A stretch of 64,000 bases of DNA from Gonatopus flavifemur (lineage: Eukaryota > Arthropoda > Insecta > Hymenoptera > Dryinidae), in contig JAFFJZ010000012.1 in assembly GCA_018340375.1 (NCBI GenBank), positions 7,130,001-7,194,000 on the forward strand. The letters run 5' to 3'. A program made the translations under genes and the position numbers. Shown here one piece after another: positions 33,651 to 43,917 of this stretch; within the stretch, counting starts at the first letter, position 1; each line of letters opens with the position of its first letter. Under the pieces are notes generated by a model. It made no database searches. It was not told the DNA's origin and saw nothing but the letters and a program-made list of their open reading frames with translations.

Positions 33651-33959
33651 CGTTCCTGATTCTTTGTGAATTATGAATTGAATATTATCGGTAATGAAAT
33701 ACAGATAGATACTGTTATCAACCTATTCAAAAAATGCATCGTATTACCATTTTTCTTGAAAAAAAACAATGATTCAAAAATGATTAGGTAGTTTTCAACT
33801 AGAAGCGGGTTATCGATTTACAATGGGGGTTCAAAATCTGAACACATTAATGAGATCCTAATTTCTTTGTTGATTTCCTTTACACATAATCCGGAAAAAA
33901 GGGAAAAAATCCATCAAGCTAAAGGTCTTCTGCTACTAGGAAATTACTGAATCAAATTC
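33651..33959. other. No gene recognised
   Basis: AT-rich spacer; no element ends identified. Confidence 0.35.
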
Positions 33960-34079
33960 CCCATGTGGAAAAATGTCCAAAATTGTATACAATTGTACCC
34001 AATTTTTATACAATTGTACACGGTTTCTATACAATTTGTGTACAATTGTATACATTTTTGGACATTCTTTCCACATGGG
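33960..34079. mobile_element. Palindromic CCCATGTGG miniature element, TSD TC
   Basis: The left CCCATGTGGAAAAATGTCC and right GGACATTCTTTCCACATGGG are inverse. TC flanks at 33958-33959 and 34080-34081. The interior TTGTATACAATTGTACCC palindromes are repeated. 120 bp. Confidence 0.88.
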
Positions 34080-34167
34080 TCAGTTCAATTCATTATTTTT
34101 ATTGATTTTTCTTTTGTATCCCTAGTAGAAATGATTTATGTATCATCCATGAATAAACTGTATTTAA

Positions 34168-34312
34168 CAGGGGTTGGAACGTTATTCACTTACGTTACTC
34201 ATTATATATAAAAGGTATATAATGATATATATATTGTACAAAAAAATTATATATTTATTAAATAGATTTTATATATAATGAGTAACGTAAGTGAATAACG
34301 TTTCAGTCCCTG
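34168..34312. mobile_element. hAT-type miniature element, 8-bp TSD
   Basis: The left arm CAGGGGTTGGAACGTTATTC pairs with the right arm GAATAACGTTTCAGTCCCTG, continuing for about 46 bp. GTATTTAA is duplicated at 34160-34167 and 34313-34320. 145 bp with an AT-rich centre. Confidence 0.9.
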
Positions 34313-34324
34313 GTATTTAATTTA

Positions 34325-34890
34325 TATATAAACTTCGTGGAGATCATATATGGTCATATACGAATCAAATATAATTCATATATGGCACACATATAATCAT
34401 ATAAAATTCATATATGATCATCTGATCCGTATGAGGACCAAACGAGACCCAATATAGGCTAAAAACACCATATTCGGGATTTGTATAGCCATATATGGCC
34501 CATATATGAATTATATAGGGGTAATATATGAATCTGTGAAATCACATCCCTATTAAAAAGGGATTATATATGGTCTGTATATAATTATTGAAGTTTATAT
34601 AAGTATTATTGAGATTTATATCAGGACATATATAGTTATATATGGAGCTATACATAAAAACTTGAATTGTTATATATAGTAACAAATCTGAATAATTCTT
34701 TTCATATATAATTATTTCAAATTCCATATATACCACTATATATAACTATATATGTGCATATATAAATTTCAATAATACTTATATAAACTTCAATAATTAT
34801 ACATAGACCATATATAATCCTTTTTTACTAGGGATATGAGGTATGTTTGGTCATATATGCCACATATATGATTCATCTTGACTACGGATT
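34325..34890. repeat. CATATATG-motif element, interrupted
   Basis: ATCATATATGG/CATATATGA motifs recur throughout on both sides of the nested element at 34548-34833. The same motif fills 46224-46572 and 47160-47541. The outer ends were not resolved. Confidence 0.55.
34548..34833. mobile_element. Non-autonomous CCCTA-end element, CATATATG motif, TSD AT
   Basis: CCCTATTAAAAAGGGATTAT and the inverse right end CCCTAGTAAAAAAGGATTAT are nearly identical. AT flanks at 34546-34547 and 34834-34835. The arms extend about 65 bp (ATATAAGTATTATTGA). 286 bp. Confidence 0.87.
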
Positions 34891-35077
34891 ATGGTGGTGT
34901 GTCGTTTCGATTTTCAATGAAGTTTGGATATGTACCATCTGAAATGTTGTGAACCGTTCTTTCAGAATATTTCAAATATTCTTTTTGCAACCACAGGCAT
35001 TGGGAAAAATGGAATTCTTTGGTTGACTCAGCTATTTGAAGTCAGTGTAGTGTAGGAGAGAGTGGCCTATGTTGAGA

Positions 35078-35220
35078 TAGTGATGCCGATTCTTGAAAAG
35101 AATCGATTCTCTTTTATAGAAAAAGTATTTAGTTTATATAAATTTGTATAAAATATCGATACAAATTTGATATAATCTATACACAAAAGAATCCATTCTT
35201 CTAAGAATCGACATCACTGA
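35078..35220. mobile_element. hAT-type miniature element, 7-bp visible TSD
   Basis: TAGTGATGCCGATTCTTGAA on the left pairs with the inverse of AAGAATCGACATCACTGA. GTTGAGA is duplicated at 35071-35077 and 35221-35227. TAGTGATG ends and a near-8-bp TSD suggest hAT. 143 bp. Confidence 0.72.
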
Positions 35221-35232
35221 GTTGAGAAACTT

Positions 35233-35521
35233 CCCTGTTGAAAAGATCTCATAAATTCGAATTAATTCTAGTTATTTCTAGGACAGAAACCGCATGAAAT
35301 CTAGTACACACACTCGATTTTATACAGTTTCATGAGATTCCGCAAATGGCTCTAATTGAATCTCATAAAGTTCTCATATAATTTTCGCATTCTTATATGA
35401 AATCATAAAAAACCAATGAGTTCTAGGACAGAAACCGCATATAGATTGATACGAACTTGTCAAAATTCATATAAACTAATAAGATTTATATATGAGAATT
35501 TATAAGACTTTTTCAACAGGG
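35233..35521. mobile_element. Non-autonomous CCCTGTTG-end element, TSD TT
   Basis: CCCTGTTGAAAAGATCTCAT pairs with the inverse right end CCCTGTTGAAAAAGTCTTAT. TT flanks at 35231-35232 and 35522-35523. The interior repeats TTCTAGGACAGAAACCGCAT and ATCTCATAAA motifs. 289 bp. Confidence 0.87.
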
Positions 35522-35701
35522 TTTTCATTTGTTGGTGTACACAATACAAACTTTGGGAAGGCAATTCTCTTTGCTTGAAATCATTATGTACAATCTCAAG
35601 CTAGAACGTATTCTCCCAATAATCAACCTGATTGTTAAACTTTTTGAATGCCAGAACATTTTATCCGGACATCAAGAGTGTCTCAGCCCAAACCAGAGTA
35701 G

Positions 35702-35779
35702 CCCATGTCCAAAACTGTATACAATTGTACACAATTTGTATACAATTGTATACATTTTTGGACATCTTCTCCACATGGG
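35702..35779. mobile_element. Palindromic CCCATGTGG miniature element, shortened left end
   Basis: CCCATGTCCAAAACTGTATA lacks the GGAAAAATGT stretch present in relatives. The right end TTGGACATCTTCTCCACATGGG is complete. 78 bp, the smallest of the four copies. Confidence 0.75.
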
Positions 35780-37360
35780 GGTATGGGATGAGACAGTGGC
35801 GAGTTTATATTTAACCCTTTTGTAGAACCCGAAAATTCCAAATCCCTTAGAAAATTTTTTTTTAATTTTTTCGAAATTCAGAATTCCGACTGTGCACAGA
35901 CCTAGATAAACCTTCAAAGATTAATCCCCGAAAATTCAGACTGTTTTTTGCGTTCAGTTTTGAGTATTTTGGTCGGACAAAAAATATCACCAGATGGAGC
36001 CACCTATACGCTCGTATCCTCTCAAGTAACTTTCTACTCGACGATTGGAATAAACATAGAGTTATGATGTTATCCCCAATGAAAATATTTCTCTTCAAAA
36101 TTCTTCGAAACTCTTCACATTGTTCTACATAACTGTCAGATTTCGGAAGCTTTGAGAAATTTGCAGAATTTTTAACCATAAATATTACTCTACAAATTTC
36201 TGCATTACTCTGCAAAATTGTACATGAGTCTTCCAATCTTCGTAATATTTTATGAATTTCTCCACAAAATTTGTACAAAACTCGCAAAATCTCCATATTA
36301 CATTAAATACTTCTCTGCATATTTCTGCATTACTCTACAAATCTCTGTTTTATCTACAGGCGTCCCTCGTTATACGCGGTTAATCCGTTCCTGAGAATTC
36401 AGCGTATAAAAAAGCATTAGTCTTATGGGAAATTGGGGGTCGCATTCCATGACCTGACAAAAATACACAATTTTGATTAAAATTTCAATTTTTTTTATTG
36501 AAAAAGTCAGTTACAAGACTTTGCTTTGCTCGCCGCATCAAATCTGATTGTAATACTCTATATGGACGCATAGCTTCTTCACAATCATTTCTAAATTTGA
36601 TACTGCGTGACATTATCGGGTCGTTCGCAATCAGCAATTCTAAAGCTTCTTCAATCAAAGTCATTGCGTTTTCCACTGTTTTGTACGTAAGATTTGCTGG
36701 CTTTTGTTTTGACTCAAGATCATCCTCATTGTCTTCCGGTACGTGGCTTGGATCCAAGATCTCAACAAGATCGCTAGGCGAAAGATCTGTATCCTCATTA
36801 ATCAACTCCAAAACTTCAGTTGCTTGCATGTCCTTGAAGTCGTCTGCGTCGATCACTTTTGCAACCTCTACAACTTGTTGTGCAATTTGCTGTGTGTATT
36901 CCGGCTGTTTTTCTTGCGGAAAAACTTCGGGCCATAATTTTCTCCAACTTGCATTCAGTGTATGAGACGACACTTCTTTCCAGCATAACTGTACGATGAG
37001 TATTGACTGTAAAATTGAGAATTTTTTCCAATAATTTTGCACCACCTGAGTAGGATCGATATCTGAAACTGTAATTCTATTAATATCAGCAACCATGTCT
37101 TTTAAAACACTTCGTAAATAGTAAGCCTTGAATGTCGATATGACGGTTTGATCCATTGGTTGCAACAAAGATGTTGTGTTGGGCGGAAGAAATAAAACTT
37201 CTAAGCTAGGATGAACATCCGATAAATCTTTTGGATGCGAAGGTGCATTATCCATACGTAAAAGAATTTTAAAATCAAAATTTTCTTTTTGAAGGAAAAT
37301 TTGCACTTCGGGAATAAACGATTGGGAAATCCAGTCCTCCATAACTTTACCAGTAACCCA

Positions 37361-37730
37361 CACGGAGAGAAAAAATTTGCTGACGCAGCAAATCGAGGTA
37401 TTATACATAGAATAGCAAAATTTTTTGCTGACCTAGCTAAAAATTTGCTATAACAGCAATCGTGTCAGCTACGACAGCAATTTTTTAGCTGTGGCAGCAA
37501 AAAATGTTTGCTCCGCCAGCAAATTTTCAGTATTATATACAGAATAGCAAACAAATTTTGCTGGGATAGCAAACATTCTTCGCTGCCACAGCTAAAAATT
37601 CGCTGTCACAGCTAACAAGATTGCTGGAACAGCAAATAGTTTGCTGTCACAGCAAAAAATTTGCTGCTCTGGCAAAAGGAACCCAGCAAAAGTAGATTTC
37701 GCTGCCACAGCGAATTCCTTCTTCTCCGTG
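37361..37730. mobile_element. 370-bp CACGGAG element, copy B, TSD CA
   Basis: Ends CACGGAGAGAAAAAATTTGC and GAATTCCTTCTTCTCCGTG. CA flanks at 37359-37360 and 37731-37732. It is the inverse of copy A at 30844-31213 and the same length. It interrupts the Tigger frame between a KSNKKA block and VTGKVMEDW. Confidence 0.93.
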
Positions 37731-38092
37731 CATGCTTTCTTATTAGATTTCCAGGATACCGGTAAATGATCTTTTCGTTTCCCTTTAAGAGCACGTGGAT
37801 TTTCAGATTTATAAACCAACATTGGTTTGCATTTGTAAGTGCCAGATGCATTACTGCACAACATCAATGTGTGACGATCTTTAGAAACCTTGAAACCTGA
37901 CGCCGTACTTTCATTTTTTGTTAAAAATGTGCGATTGGGCATTTTTTTCCAGAAAATCCCGGTCTCATCGCAGTTAAATATTTGTGATGGATGATAACCT
38001 TTTTCATCAATTAGTTTTTTAAAAAATTCCGGAAACTCGGCCGCTGCTTTATAATCGGCAGAAGCGCTTTCGCCACTAAATTTCACATTATG

Positions 38093-38896
38093 CACAGTTG
38101 GAAATTTTGTGTTAAATTCAACACATTTCACATATCCCAAACGGTCCACACATATTTTTGTGTCGATATCACATAATGTGTTTGTGTTAACTAGTAACTC
38201 AAGCTTAATGTGAATAATATAACACAAAAGGATTTCCGATCGTGTAAATTCAACACATAAATACTGTCAAATGAAATCCAAAATAAGAAGTGAATCAACA
38301 GTTCACGAGTGTGATTTATGGATTTTTTTACATCAATCAAATGTGAAAATCACACTTTTTTCGTGTTGAAACAATGCATAAGAATAAATTGAAAAAAACA
38401 GTACTTCATTGAGCATTGAACATGGATCGTCGGGACCGAATGTTGAAGCTGTATCACTCAAGCCACTGCCGGTCCTTTGGTTGAGTGTACTTTCTTTGCG
38501 TATATCAACTCGCACTCTATCTTCAAATTTACATATCTAGAAAACGAATTCCCATTAGAATGAAAGCTAAAACCAAAATGAATGAATAGTTCTTCCGACG
38601 ACTACTAAAGTTACACGTACATAGAAGTTTCATAAAAACAATAGCTCCCACTACTGGCGATCTCCCTTTGGTAGTTGAAAATAACACAATTTTTATGTTC
38701 AATCTTGAGTTGAATAAAATTTGTGTCATTTTGACACTTTTTTTCAATTGTTTGAATGATTTGACATTATAAATCAGTTGAGACCTGATTACACAAGGAC
38801 TGTCTGTAGAAGTTACACGTGTTTATGTTGAATATTCAACAGAAAACTCATGACACACGGATTTTTTAACACATTTACAAAAAATTTTCAACTGTG
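38093..38896. mobile_element. CACAGTTG-end element in Tigger, TSD TG
   Basis: CACAGTTGGAAATTTTGTGT and the inverse right end CACAGTTGAAAATTTTTTGT bound 804 bp. TG flanks at 38091-38092 and 38897-38898. The interior repeats TGTGTTAAATTCAACACA-type motifs. Removing it with one TG restores a continuous Tigger frame at this point. Confidence 0.92.
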
Positions 38897-39821
38897 TGGA
38901 GTGAATATCGCTTTTTAAAGCCCTCAAACCAACCTTTGCTAGCTGTAAACTGCTCATTCGATTTTGAACCTTCTTCTGCTAAGTATTTAAAATAGTATCA
39001 TGCTTGTTCACGAATCACAGCCGAACTCAATGGAACTCTTTGGCGAGTTTTATCTTCTATCCAAATGTACAACATTTCTTCCATTTTTTCCATGTTTGAG
39101 CTTCTCACGTATTTCACAGTTTTACCATGCACCCCTACCTGTTCAGCGGTCTCTCTAATTTTTTTCTCATTGTCACGAATAGTGCGGATCGTTGATTCAT
39201 TGACCTGTTTCATATGCCGCAACGTAATTATTGATAATTGTTGATACTTCATGTACATTGTATTCCCATATTACTTGGTATTGTCGAGCCAGGCAAACTA
39301 TTTTTTCTCCTCTTCTAAGACTGTCAAGGATTTTCACTTTATCTTCAAGAGTCATAACTTTTTTTGCCTTTTTACAACTCGTTTGTCAGGAGAGCTGTTT
39401 TTGCGTTTGGGAGGCATTTGTGCGCCTGATTTTTTATAAACGTATGTATAACAAAATTAGTAAATCTTTCATAAAACCAGGAAAATAGATATCAAAATAG
39501 TAAAGATTCAAAAAGATACAATCACAAAAATTTTGAGGTTTTGTTATTGCAAATGAACAAATAACGATTGTCACTGACGTGAATATTGTTCACGGTCGAT
39601 CTTCAAACAACCGCGTATAATCGTGGGAAAAATCGCGTATAATGAGGGATGGTGCATTTCCATCGACCGCGGATAAAAAAACCGCGTATAACGAGGGACG
39701 CCTGTATTCACTTTTGCTTGAGAAAAAAAATTTTTGTTCGGAGTTTATCTCTACAAATCTACTTCCAGTTCGACTTGAATGACATTACGGAAGGGACACC
39801 ACATTGAAAGTCCATTTTTAG

Positions 39822-39903
39822 GAACTTTCCTCAGTGAGGATTGAACCCGGGTCCTGCGAGTGAGAAGCAAAGCGTCTATCACATCAGCAGATCTCCAAGG
39901 TGA
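39822..39903 (-). repeat. tRNA-like repeat (SINE-type), copy 2
   Basis: Inverse orientation relative to 15682-15759, sharing TGCTGATGTGATAGACGC, CTCACTCGCAGGACCCGGG and TTCAATCCTCACTGAGG. The B-box-like GGGTTCAATCC is better preserved here. No full cloverleaf. Confidence 0.5.
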
Positions 39904-39969
39904 CTACAGTAATCTTAAGTACTACTTATGGGAATCATCGCAATGAGAAATTCTGGAAAATCCGTTTGC

Positions 39970-40390
39970 GTGAGATATAGACCAATCAATTCAGAATCTT
40001 CTGAAACGAAAAATGAATAGGTCGTGGGAGAGGGGATTTTTCTGACCTCAACTTGTAAATTTTTCCAAGTTCTGAGTCAAATCGATTGAAAATTTTAAAA
40101 GTTCGTCCCTGTAAGATATAGATAGACCAATCGATTCAGAATCTTATGGAACGAAAAATGAGTAGATCGTGGGAGAAAGATTTTCTTCGACCTTAACTTG
40201 TAAATTTTCCCAAGTGCTGTGTCAAATCGATAGAAAATTTTAAAAAATTCGTTCCCGTCAGATATAGACTAATCGATTCAGAATCCTCCGAAAGGAAAAA
40301 TGAGTGGGTCGTGGGAGAGAGGTTTTTTCGAGGCCTACTAGTGAATTTTACTCAAGTTGTTTTGAGTCGATTGAAAAATTTGAAAAAATT
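39970..40390 (+). repeat. Tandem repeat, ~143-bp unit, three copies
   Basis: Each unit has AGATATAGACCAATCGATTC, a CGAAAAATGAGTAGATCGTGGG block and AAATCGATTGAAAATTTT. Starts fall near 39972, 40114 and 40260. It lies inside the outer foldback. Confidence 0.75.
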
Positions 40391-40829
40391 CACTTTATCT
40401 CCGCGAATGTGATTTGAGAAAAATGTATGAATATGTATAGAAAACTCAACTCTCCGCCACAAGCTGTAATATTCTTGGAATAGACAAATAAAGAGAAAAT
40501 TCAAATTTTTTTCTGCAAATGTAGTTTGCAGAGAAATGTATGAATTCGTGGAGAAAATTCCTTTCCTCATCAAATGTTTCCACCATTTATCAAGTAGAAA
40601 AATGTTGAGAAAATTCAACATTTCTCAACAAAAGAACTTTGACCAATAAGTTGGAAATGTACAGAGAAACCTTTACTGGCAATAGAAATTTTCAGAAATA
40701 TGCAGAATTTCACAGAGTTCTGGAAGATGAATCTGTTGAAAAAATTCTTTCTTTCTCTAAGAATTGCGATAGTGAAGTTTTGCAAAGAAATTGTTGAAGT
40801 TCTGAAGAGAAATATTTTTATTGGGGAAA

Positions 40830-41044
40830 TAATAAAAATACCAAACTCAGCTATATCATTTCCTTAACTTCAATGACATATTCAGAAAGTTTGATGAATA
40901 ATTGTTACATTTTAATGAGGAATTTCGAAATTTAAGAACTATTATTACATTGATTGTGGAAAAATATATTTCATGAAGGATTTCGTATGATATTCAAGAA
41001 TTTTTCTCACAGGGTAGCTCACAGAAGAATCCCATTGCCCCCCA
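40830..41044. other. No gene recognised
   Basis: AT-rich spacer between the outer foldback and the DDE transposase remnant. Confidence 0.4.
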
Positions 41045-42671
41045 CTATTCGTAGTAACGTTTGCAGACATGGTAATCGTTGAAGAATTGTTTCATTCATA
41101 TGGGTTTTGTACACCATGCACACCTCATCACAGCAGGTTCACTACACAAGTCACGTATTGGCGCACAATCCTTTGAGCAGTAATTCACGGGATTGACAAA
41201 CTTGGGTGGTCTTCCCCGTGTATACCCTACTTAAAGTGTCATATAGAATCGTATAGAATATCATAAAATATGATTCAAAAACGTGATAGAAACTGTGAAT
41301 CTTATCATGTTTTTGAATCATAATCTATGATATTCTATACGATTCTATATGACACTTTAAGCAGGGTACCCACTTCTGAACCATGCGTATTTTATCACAT
41401 TCGTGAATCGAGGGGAATAAAACTGGTTATGAATCAATGATTGAAGCTTGATGATGTTATTGCGGTAATGTGAATTTATATCATGATCGTTAAGGACAAC
41501 TATATCGGAAAAGTTCCTGGTGAAATTTTCCCAAGACCCGAAGAAGAAGACATCGAGGGGTTGAATCATTCCAGTCGTTCCTGCAGGAGACGTTTGAATT
41601 TTGAGGTATTCTCTGGATTCTGCGATTGGTTTGAATGTTTTTTCGCTTTGACCACTCCATGAATCCAACAAAAGGACGCTCTTTTTGCTGGATGATGGAA
41701 GAAATACTTCTTCAAACTATGTTTTAACAAGGTCAGATGTTAGCTTGCCCGATTTTGATGCTAAAACAAAGACATTGTCTGACTTCAACAAATTTTGTTG
41801 TACCTGAGGTCCGAATTTTCCATCTTTTTCTTGTAAAACGATCGACAAAGGTGATAGTAAAACATCACTCGCGGGAATCAGCGGCTGTATGGTATAACTG
41901 TGGGTCATAGAATTTATTGACTGTGCCAATGCTTAAACTCTCTCTTGTCGTTTGAACGCCAGAGTACGCCTCGTGTGCATTTCAAGATTGAAACCTGACT
42001 GATCAGAGTTGAAAACATTCTCTTCCCCAACCAACGAAATTCCATGTTGCACTTTTTGTACGAATTCATTGGCATTTCTTTCCAGTTGTGGTTTGTCGAT
42101 GATCGATTTTTGTGTCACGAACTTGTTAATTTTTCTGGCAACAATTTTTTGCCTTTATTATAACTCATAGACCCATTTTTTGGAAGCTTTAAATAAGTTT
42201 GGCGATAACAAAACTTCATCTCGAGTATTTATAGCCAACCTACGAATGTCAAGATCATAGACAGTCATTGATTTTTGGACAGCTTCTTGGAAGTGATTCA
42301 ATGTTAGTTCAGATACTTTATATCGAATATAAGAAAAAAGCAGTTGAATTTTCGAAGTCAGGAAAGGAACACAAATTGAAATTTCATGCAGTTCAAGCGA
42401 GATCTCGACTAACGTGTGACACTTCCGTACCTTCACTTGTTGGAGTTTGTGAATTCTTCTCGGTTAAGTTTTGAACCAGAAGAATACTTGTTAAACGAAG
42501 TTGACGTTGTGCGAGTTTTGTATCACAGTTTGTGGTGTATTTCCTATTTCCAGCATGTTCAGTTGATCCTTGAAACCCTTTGTGTTGAATATTGATATTA
42601 CACATACACACTTTACAATAAACTTCAGTGTCGTTAGATTTTGTTGCCCATTCACTGATTTCAAAACTCAT
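41045..42671 (-). pseudogene. pogo-like DDE transposase with N- and C-terminal Cys clusters
   Basis: Minus strand from the ATG at 42671: a zinc-finger-like N-terminus (YCKVCMCNINIQHKGFQGS, then H), a helical middle, and DDE blocks NSDQSGFNLEMHTRRTLAF (first D), SINSMTHSYTIQPLIPASD, LASKSGKLTS, LLDSWSGQ (second D) and GTTGMIQPLDVFFFGSW (third D). Beyond the insertion at 41225-41366 the frame continues with NYCSKDCAPI, LCSEP and MRCAWCTKPI to a stop near 41045. It has several stops and frameshifts. The blocks match an arthropod transposase family related to pogo/Tc5 (DDE_1); the exact family name is not certain. Confidence 0.78.
41225..41366. mobile_element. Palindromic CCCTACTTAAAG element, TSD TA
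   Basis: CCCTACTTAAAGTGTCATAT pairs with the inverse right end CCCTGCTTAAAGTGTCATAT, with arms of about 65 bp. TA flanks at 41223-41224 and 41367-41368. It breaks the DDE transposase after a WFRSG block. 142 bp. Confidence 0.9.
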
Positions 42672-42677
42672 TCCATC

Positions 42678-42946
42678 CCCTGTCTGAGAAGTCCAATAGA
42701 TTCCCATAAATTCCCATAGATGCTGTGACACTAGCCACTATTGAAACTGATAGGATGTTTTATTCGTATCAGTATTTATCAGGTTTTGCTGATCATATCG
42801 ATAGAAACCCATAGAAGATCGGATTCCCCATAGAATCTTATAGAAACCCTCAAGTCCTGTGACACTAGCCATTACTGACACTGATAGGAAATCATGGATT
42901 CCAATAGGATTTGGCCTATCGGTTTCTATTGGTCTTTTCGCACAGG
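42678..42946. mobile_element. CCCTGTCTGAG-end element
   Basis: CCCTGTCTGAGAAGTCCAAT pairs with the inverse right end CCTGTGCGAAAAGACCAATA. The interior repeats CTGTGACACTAGCCATTACT and CCCATAGAA motifs. TSD ambiguous (AT or ATC, depending on a lost terminal base). It abuts the start of the DDE transposase. Confidence 0.65.
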
Positions 42947-42974
42947 ATCATTCTTAGCAAACCAATGTTACAAA

Positions 42975-43159
42975 TGTTAGATGGTGTTAGATACATGTAA
43001 TTCATTCTTGTGAACGAATCATAATACTCGATACTAGCCTCCAAGTTATACTACTAAGAAGTTGGTAACTTATTCTGTTCTTGTTTTTCTTCTTCTACGG
43101 TGCTCTTGTCTCCTTGCTCGTGTATGACTTCTTTCATCACGTGTCACCTTTATCTAACA
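42975..43159 (+). repeat. Putative 5' LTR of a Copia element
   Basis: Starts TGTTAGATGGTG and ends TTTATCTAACA, giving TG...CA with perfect TGTTAGAT/ATCTAACA ends. One base downstream is ATTATGGGCGATTAG, a plausible primer-binding site for an initiator-methionine tRNA fragment as used by Copia elements. The gag frame starts 125 bp later. The matching 3' LTR was not found in the window. 185 bp. Confidence 0.6.
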
Positions 43160-43917
43160 TATTATGGGCGATTAGAAACGGAAATGTGTGTATTTCTTCC
43201 GTGTAAAGTTGTTCGTTGAATTCCGTGAACTCGTCGCATCGTGTCTTCCTTTCGTAACGTGGTGTGCGTTGTTATTGTGCAAAAATGGCGGCATTCGTGG
43301 ACAGATACATCATGATGGAATTAAACAATGGGAACTTTCAACTGGTGTTTTCGTATGGGAGTAGTTTTGGGAGAAAAAGAACTTTGGGAAATAATAACGG
43401 ATGATGCACCGAACCCGGTAACCAATGCATGGAGAACGTCAGACGGAAAGACATTTGCAACATTCGTTTTGACCATCGAAGACAATGAATTACAACATGT
43501 TAGTTCGTGTGAAACAGCCAGAGCAGCCTGGACATCATTATGTGAATTTCATGAAAAGGATTCTCGATTTCGTATCTTACGTATGATCATGAACGAACGC
43601 GTCGATGAGAACGGGGATATGGAAAAACATGTGTCAAAATTTAATGAATTGTTCCAAATATTATTGGCCAGTTCAAAACCTTAGTGAAAATGGGAGTGAA
43701 AAGGAAGAGCAAATGGTGGAGCGTAACAAAAACAATAATGAAAAGTATACGATGCTTGAATGAAAGGGATACAAAGAGTATGTGAAGCGGGAATTTAACC
43801 CTTACGAGGTAACGTCGGGTCACTTATGCTTTTTCAAAATCTTCTCCTCTTACTAATTTGAGGAGAAGAGTAAGCAGACTATAACCTAAGTAATTGTACA
43901 CTAGGAGGCTATAAGCT

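Larger units (their letters stand above)
36485..39417 (-). pseudogene. Tigger transposase, split by two insertions
   Basis: From the ATG at 39417 (MPPKRKNSSPDKRV) the order on the minus strand is an N-terminal HTH with EDKVKILDSLRRGEKIV, TIRTIRDNEKKIRETAEQVG and a CENP-B-like part ending ASKGWFEGFKKRYS. Then come VKFSGESASADYKAAAEFPE and the catalytic blocks CDETGIFWKKMP (first D), LRMDNAPSHP (second D) and TSLLQPMDQTVIST (third D), and an acidic C-terminus to 36485. A frameshift near 39350 and the two insertions inactivate it. Excising each insertion with one copy of its 2-bp TSD rejoins the frame. Confidence 0.92.
36357..39704 (-). mobile_element. Tigger/pogo-type transposon with two nested insertions
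   Basis: The TIR CAGGCGTCCCTCGTTATACG pairs with its exact inverse at the right end, for at least 25 bp. TA duplications are at 36355-36356 and 39705-39706. Such CAGGC-CCTCGTTATA ends are typical of Tigger. The transposase runs on the minus strand and is broken by 37361-37730 and 38093-38896. Confidence 0.93.
36075..40826. mobile_element. Outer foldback element carrying the Tigger
   Basis: CCCCAATGAAAATATTTCTC near 36075 is inverse to GAGAAATATTTTTATTGGGG ending at 40826. Both sides carry short TCTGCAAATTTCTGC-like motifs further in. Inside lie the Tigger (36357-39704), a tRNA-like repeat and a tandem array. No matching TSD was found, so the outer limits are moderately certain only. Confidence 0.55.
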
